From JACCSI01 sp035575715 (lineage in GTDB: Bacteria; Acidobacteriota; Vicinamibacteria; Vicinamibacterales; UBA2999), in assembly GCA_035575715.1 (NCBI GenBank), contig DATLXN010000045.1, positions 62,001-126,000 on the forward strand: a stretch of 64,000 nt of DNA, written 5' to 3'. The notes beneath the pieces are model-generated. The model had not been told where the DNA came from. It did no database searches and worked only from the letters and a program-made list of their open reading frames with translations. Below are positions 60,576 through 64,000 of the stretch, in pieces. Position 1 is the first letter of the stretch. Every line of letters starts with the position of its first letter. Both the position numbers and the translations under genes were made by a program.

Positions 60576-61661
60576 GTGCGCATGAGCGCGGTCGTTCTCG
60601 CCGGCCTCCTGCTGCTGATCGCGCGCCCAGGCGCAGCGCATCCGGCACCGGTCAGTTATCTGGACTTGTTGCTGTCCGCATCGGGCGCCGACGGCTCGTT
60701 GGTTCTGCACGACCTCGATGTCGTGCACGACCTGGGCATCTCGCCGCCCGAATCGATCCAGGATCCTGCGGTGGCCCAACGGCACCGCGACCAGCTGACC
60801 CGCCTGATTGATACGCGACTGGAGATCCTGCTTGGCGGCGAGTCGGCCACCCTGCAGTGGCGCGGGATTGAAACCTTACCGGATCGACAAAGCGTCCGAC
60901 TCACCTTCCGCCTTGCCGACGCGCGGCCGGCGGCGTTGCGGCTGACCGCGCGGCTTTTTCCCTACGACCCGACCCATCAAACATTCGTCAACATCTACGA
61001 AGACGGCGACCTTCGTCACCAGGCGATCCTCAGTGACCAGCGTCGGTCGATGGACTATTACGCCGGCTCGTGGCAAGGCAAGACGGCGGTGCTTGCGGTG
61101 TTCATTCCGGCAGGGATCGAGCACATCGTCGGCGGCCTCGATCACGTGTTGTTCCTGATTGGCCTGATGTTACTGGGCGGTCGGCTGTCGCAGTTAGCGA
61201 CGATCGTGACCGCATTTACCATCGGGCACAGCATTACGTTGTCGCTGGCGGCGCTCGATGTGCTCTCGCCCCCAGCCAGCATCATTGAGCCGGCGATTGC
61301 CCTCAGCATCATCTTCGTCGGCGCCGACAACCTGCTGGTGTATCGCGACAAGGCACAACGGCCGCGCGACATTCGGCCGATCGTCGCTGGAGTGTTTGGG
61401 CTGGTCCACGGCTTCGGCTTCGCAACCGTGCTCAAAGAGTTCGGCTTACCAGCTGCGGCGCTCGGTTGGTCCCTGCTGTCTTTTAACGTTGGCGTCGAGA
61501 TCGGCCAATTGGCGATCGTACTCGCCGCAGCCTGGGCACTGGCCCGACTGCGTGCCCGCAACGAGCGGTTGGGCCGGCAGATGGTTGTGGCCGGGTCAGT
61601 GATCGTGATGGTTGCCGGTGCGTATTGGTTCGGGCAACGGGTGTTTTTTCCACCGGGATAA
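60576..61661 (+). CDS. HupE/UreJ-family membrane protein
   Basis: 361 residues from the GTG at 60576 (ATG 60582 also possible), nine bases after the preceding stop with AGGGA upstream. An exported N-terminal domain of about 165 residues comes after a signal peptide. The HupE_UreJ_2 membrane domain follows (FIPAGIEHIVGGLDHVLFLIGLMLL, VTAFTIGHSITLSLAAL, VFGLVHGFGFATVLKEFGL, FNVGVEIGQLAIVLAAAW). The conserved His/Asp residues (HIVGGLDH, GHSITL, HGFGFA) suggest metal or ammonia/nickel transport. No urease or hydrogenase genes are nearby. Confidence 0.88.
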   Translation: MRMSAVVLAGLLLLIARPGAAHPAPVSYLDLLLSASGADGSLVLHDLDVVHDLGISPPESIQDPAVAQRHRDQLTRLIDTRLEILLGGESATLQWRGIETLPDRQSVRLTFRLADARPAALRLTARLFPYDPTHQTFVNIYEDGDLRHQAILSDQRRSMDYYAGSWQGKTAVLAVFIPAGIEHIVGGLDHVLFLIGLMLLGGRLSQLATIVTAFTIGHSITLSLAALDVLSPPASIIEPAIALSIIFVGADNLLVYRDKAQRPRDIRPIVAGVFGLVHGFGFATVLKEFGLPAAALGWSLLSFNVGVEIGQLAIVLAAAWALARLRARNERLGRQMVVAGSVIVMVAGAYWFGQRVFFPPG

Positions 61662-61749
61662 CACAGAGAGGCCAGATACCATTTGGATGACGTGCATCTG
61701 CGGTATCTGCGAGATACCGTTGGGTTTGATCCGTGTCGATCTGCGGACG
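61662..61749. repeat. Spacer with ATCTGCGG-type words
   Basis: The gap between the HupE and PanE genes (convergent) contains CACAGAGA once and several ATCTGCG words (CATCTGCGG, TATCTGCGAG, GATCTGCGG). Positions 61676-61682 and 61710-61717 also form a short inverted pair (AGATACC / ATACCG-type). It resembles the 5.2 kb spacer. Confidence 0.5.
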
Positions 61750-62673
61750 TTACGACGGTGACGCCGGCGCAGCGAGCGGTTTGAGCACCGCGGCGATGAA
61801 CTGATGAATCGGGGTCGCAACGCCGACCTCGCGCCCCAGGCGGACCACGGCGCCGCTCAGCCACGGCAGTTCCAGTCTGCGGCGTCGTTCGAGATCCTCG
61901 AGCATCGACGCCTTCGCCTGATAAGGGAGACTGTGGACCATCTGCAGGATCTCCTCCATCAAGCCGGGCGGGAGTGGCACGCCGCGCGCCCGACCCACCG
62001 CAATCGTCTCTTCACAGGCGGCCTGCAGCATCGCGAACAACTCCGGGTCGCCGCGCAGCACGCCGATCGGCGACCGCGTCACCGCCGTCATGCCACTGAA
62101 TACCGACAGCCGCGCGAATTTTGACCACAAGTCCAGCTCGATCTGGTCGCTGACCCGCGCGCCAAAGCCCGCGCCAAGGCAGGCTGCTTCGAGCGCCGCG
62201 AGGCGTTCGGAGCGTCGGCCATCGAGCTCGCCAAAAATCAGCGCATCGAGCGATGTGTGACGGATGAGGCCGGGCTCGGCGATCACGGCGGCCACATACG
62301 CGACCCCGCCAACCACCTGTTCGCGACCGACATGCGCGGCCACAATGTCGACCGCCTCGACGCCGTTTTGCAGCGTGATCACTGCGGTCTCAGCGCCGAT
62401 CAAGGATGCTGCTGCGATCGCGGCGGCTTCGAGGTCATACATCTTGACGGTGAGAAACACGACATCGACCGGGCCGATCTGCGCCGGATCGTCGGTCGCC
62501 TGGACCGACGGTAAATGCAGATCGCCCTTGGGGCTCTGCAGCCGCAGACCGTTGTGCTGGAGCGCAGCGAGGTGCGAGCCGCGCGCGACAAAGGAGACGG
62601 CCGACCCCGCGGCCTGCAGACGCGCGCCAAAGTATCCGCCAACCCCGCCGGCGCCGATCATGGCGATTTTCAC
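61750..62673 (-). CDS. panE: 2-dehydropantoate 2-reductase family protein
   Basis: 307 residues from a GTG start. NADPH-binding MKIAMIGAGGVGGYFGARLQAAG, the VDVVFLTVKMYDLE segment, TLQNGVEAVD, a catalytic-Lys region LWSKFARLSVFSGMTAVTR and a C-terminal helical domain (SMLEDLERRRRLELPWLSGAVVRLGREVGVATPIHQF) match KPA reductase. It would make pantoate for CoA. ApbA/PanE paralogues with other substrates are common, so the pathway role is tentative. The cupin gene lies eight bases upstream in the same operon. Confidence 0.85.
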   Translation of the reverse strand: MKIAMIGAGGVGGYFGARLQAAGSAVSFVARGSHLAALQHNGLRLQSPKGDLHLPSVQATDDPAQIGPVDVVFLTVKMYDLEAAAIAAASLIGAETAVITLQNGVEAVDIVAAHVGREQVVGGVAYVAAVIAEPGLIRHTSLDALIFGELDGRRSERLAALEAACLGAGFGARVSDQIELDLWSKFARLSVFSGMTAVTRSPIGVLRGDPELFAMLQAACEETIAVGRARGVPLPPGLMEEILQMVHSLPYQAKASMLEDLERRRRLELPWLSGAVVRLGREVGVATPIHQFIAAVLKPLAAPASPS

Positions 62674-62681
62674 AACACAGA

Positions 62682-63014
62682 TTACACAGTTTTCGAGGCG
62701 AACGAGTCCGGCTTGACGGCATCGAGGGCGATCACCGATTGATCGCCGAGGACCGTCGCACTATGCGTGACACCGCACGGCACTGCGACCCACTCGCCGG
62801 GGCCGAGGAGCGCGACATGGCCGCCGATGACCAGACGCAATCGGCCGGAGGCAACTGCGTCCACTTTGTCGACGCCGTGTTTGTGATCGGGAAAGACCGT
62901 TCCGGGCGCGTAGACGTAACGAGCGACCCGGTAACCTTGCGCTTCTAGCTTGTGGCGCAGCGCCGGCTCTGAGAATTCGCCGTCGAGGGCCGGATTCCAG
63001 CGCGTGATTACCAT
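62682..63014 (-). CDS. Small cupin-domain protein
   Basis: 110 residues. Cupin motif 1 reads FPDHKHGVDKVDAVASGRLRLVIGG (HxH and one acid), motif 2 LGPGEWVAVPCGVTHSATVLG with its His. The metal-binding set appears intact. Single-domain cupins of this kind bind small ligands or act as isomerases or dioxygenases. It is cotranscribed with panE (stop at 62682, next start at 62673). Function not assigned. Confidence 0.85.
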   Translation of the reverse strand: MVITRWNPALDGEFSEPALRHKLEAQGYRVARYVYAPGTVFPDHKHGVDKVDAVASGRLRLVIGGHVALLGPGEWVAVPCGVTHSATVLGDQSVIALDAVKPDSFASKTV

Positions 63015-63035
63015 AGCTCGAACACCACAGATCTT

Positions 63036-64000
63036 TCAGTCGACAGTTCGCTGGCGTAACGCGTAGAGGTGAGATTTGGTCCGCATCACCAGCAGGTCGC
63101 CACTGAGCGCCGGCGTCGCCATGCACGCATCATCCATGTCGTTGGTCGCGAGGAGCTGATACTGCGGGCCCGCCCGGACGACGAAGACCTGGCCGTCTTC
63201 GCTGGTGAAATAGATCCGCCCTGCTGCCGCGACCGGCGACGCAGAGAACGTTCCAGCCGCCGGCGGGAGGCGCTGCTGGTAAACGCGTTGTCCGTCCGCG
63301 ACGCCGTAGGCGCTGACAATGCCGTTATCGGTGACGATATAAAGGAGGCCGTCGTAGACAATCGGCGTGCTCGTGTACGGCGAGCCCCGTGGGTGTTCCC
63401 ATACCACGGCGCCAGTGCTGGCACGAATGGCGCGAATGGGCCGGCCTGCCGAGGGATATCCACCGGTGACGATGGCCAGATCGCCGGCACCGATCGGCGT
63501 ACTGACCTTGACTTGCCCATCCTCGTCGGCGACGCGCCACCGTTCACGACCATTCGCCAGATCGTGGCCGCGGATGAAGAAGGGCGAATTGACGACGATC
63601 ACTGGATCGCTGCCGGTCGCGGTGTGCACCAGCGGCGTGCTCCACGACGGCCGCTCCTGACGGGACGATCGCCACAGTTCTTTGCCGGTCCTCACGTCAA
63701 ACGCTGCGAGATAGGAATCCTGGTAGCGGTCGTTTTGCACGATCACCGCATTCCCATGAATCACGGGGGAACTCGCCGGCCCCCATTCGTAAGTCGGATC
63801 GCCGGCAAGTCCCACCGACAGGGCGCCGAGATCCTGTCGCCACAACTGCTTGCCGTCGAGATCAAACGCGTACAATCCTTCCGACCCGAGCATCGCGATG
63901 AGCACCCGCCCGTCAGTGGCTGGTGTGGCGGAGGCGTGACTCGCCTTGACGTGACGCTTGACCCGCGGCAGGCCTTGATGAATGGTTCGCGCCCAGAGCT
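63036..64000 (-). CDS. PQQ-like beta-propeller protein, C-terminal part (runs off the edge)
   Basis: The frame extends from the stop at 63036 through the window edge at 64000, with the start outside. Coding continues upstream of the first in-window ATG: LWARTIHQGLPRVKRHVKAS then SATPATDGRVLIAMLGSEGL. Blades include GLYAFDLDGKQLWRQDLG, LAAFDVRTGKELWRS, RGHDLANGRERWRV, IRAIRASTGAVVWEH and VSAYGVADGQRVYQ. It is a paralogue of the propeller at 27568 and ends with the same MDDACMATPALSGDLLVMRTKSH-type last blade. Role unknown; probably periplasmic or outer-membrane. Confidence 0.88.
   Translation of the reverse strand, partial: LWARTIHQGLPRVKRHVKASHASATPATDGRVLIAMLGSEGLYAFDLDGKQLWRQDLGALSVGLAGDPTYEWGPASSPVIHGNAVIVQNDRYQDSYLAAFDVRTGKELWRSSRQERPSWSTPLVHTATGSDPVIVVNSPFFIRGHDLANGRERWRVADEDGQVKVSTPIGAGDLAIVTGGYPSAGRPIRAIRASTGAVVWEHPRGSPYTSTPIVYDGLLYIVTDNGIVSAYGVADGQRVYQQRLPPAAGTFSASPVAAAGRIYFTSEDGQVFVVRAGPQYQLLATNDMDDACMATPALSGDLLVMRTKSHLYALRQRTVD

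Overview
The window is GC-rich, densely coded bacterial chromosome. It is most consistent with an acidobacterium, probably of the Vicinamibacteria type. The signs are a large Oar/CarboxypepD-plug TonB-dependent receptor, an ADOP-type duplicated permease, a VPS10/BNR propeller protein of about 1050 residues, several secreted PQQ-like propellers and many signal-peptide amidohydrolases. This assignment is by gene content only; there is no rRNA or other marker here. About 50 protein genes can be supported. I found no tRNA, rRNA or CRISPR array. UGA is used as an ordinary stop by many genes.

Layout. 0-8 kb: 5' end of a DPP III-like lipoprotein, a degenerate PCu(A)C-like protein, PAP2 phosphatase, FMN reductase, NAGPA-domain protein, acyl-CoA synthetase and D-aminoacylase. 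7-10.5 kb: GluQ-RS, an HTTM membrane protein and an FkbM-like methyltransferase. 10.5-14.4 kb: a LytS-type kinase with two response regulators, one with a PP2C/SpoIIE output and one with LytTR. 14.5-16.2 kb: a sulfite-oxidase-like molybdoenzyme with a diheme cytochrome. 16.3-24.3 kb: an adenylating enzyme, acyl-CoA reductase, glycosyltransferase and ABC ATPase/permease operon. 24.3-28.8 kb: a damaged stretch with a truncated nucleotidyltransferase, a dead phosphatase, two frameshifted genes and a PQQ propeller. 29.4-35.5 kb: TonB receptor, MFS carrier, a rhodanese with an in-frame UGA at its catalytic cysteine, and a gene split by a REP-associated transposase (RAYT) element with its own inverted repeats. 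35.5-53.7 kb: hydrolases, GlnRS, YbaK, aminotransferase, ADOP permease, M1 aminopeptidase/amidohydrolase operon, FAD oxidoreductase and a beta-barrel protein. 53.8-64 kb: VPS10/BNR protein, cystathionine beta-synthase, an acetamidase-DUF1330-SRPBCC-HupE operon, PanE, a cupin and a second PQQ propeller running off the edge.

Three themes stand out. First, the rhodanese at 34.0 kb is a candidate selenoprotein: the UGA replaces the active-site Cys, the frame stays open to the natural end, and a stable hairpin follows. It lies next to debris, so a simple TGC-to-TGA mutation is the main alternative. Second, short repeats are abundant. There are 7-bp arrays that begin at stop codons, 8-bp CTCTGTGG-type arrays in spacers, a 14-mer shared by two unrelated coding regions, and the RAYT element. 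Third, many first-in-operon genes have a TANNNT hexamer only 5-10 nt before the start codon, the pattern expected of leaderless transcripts.
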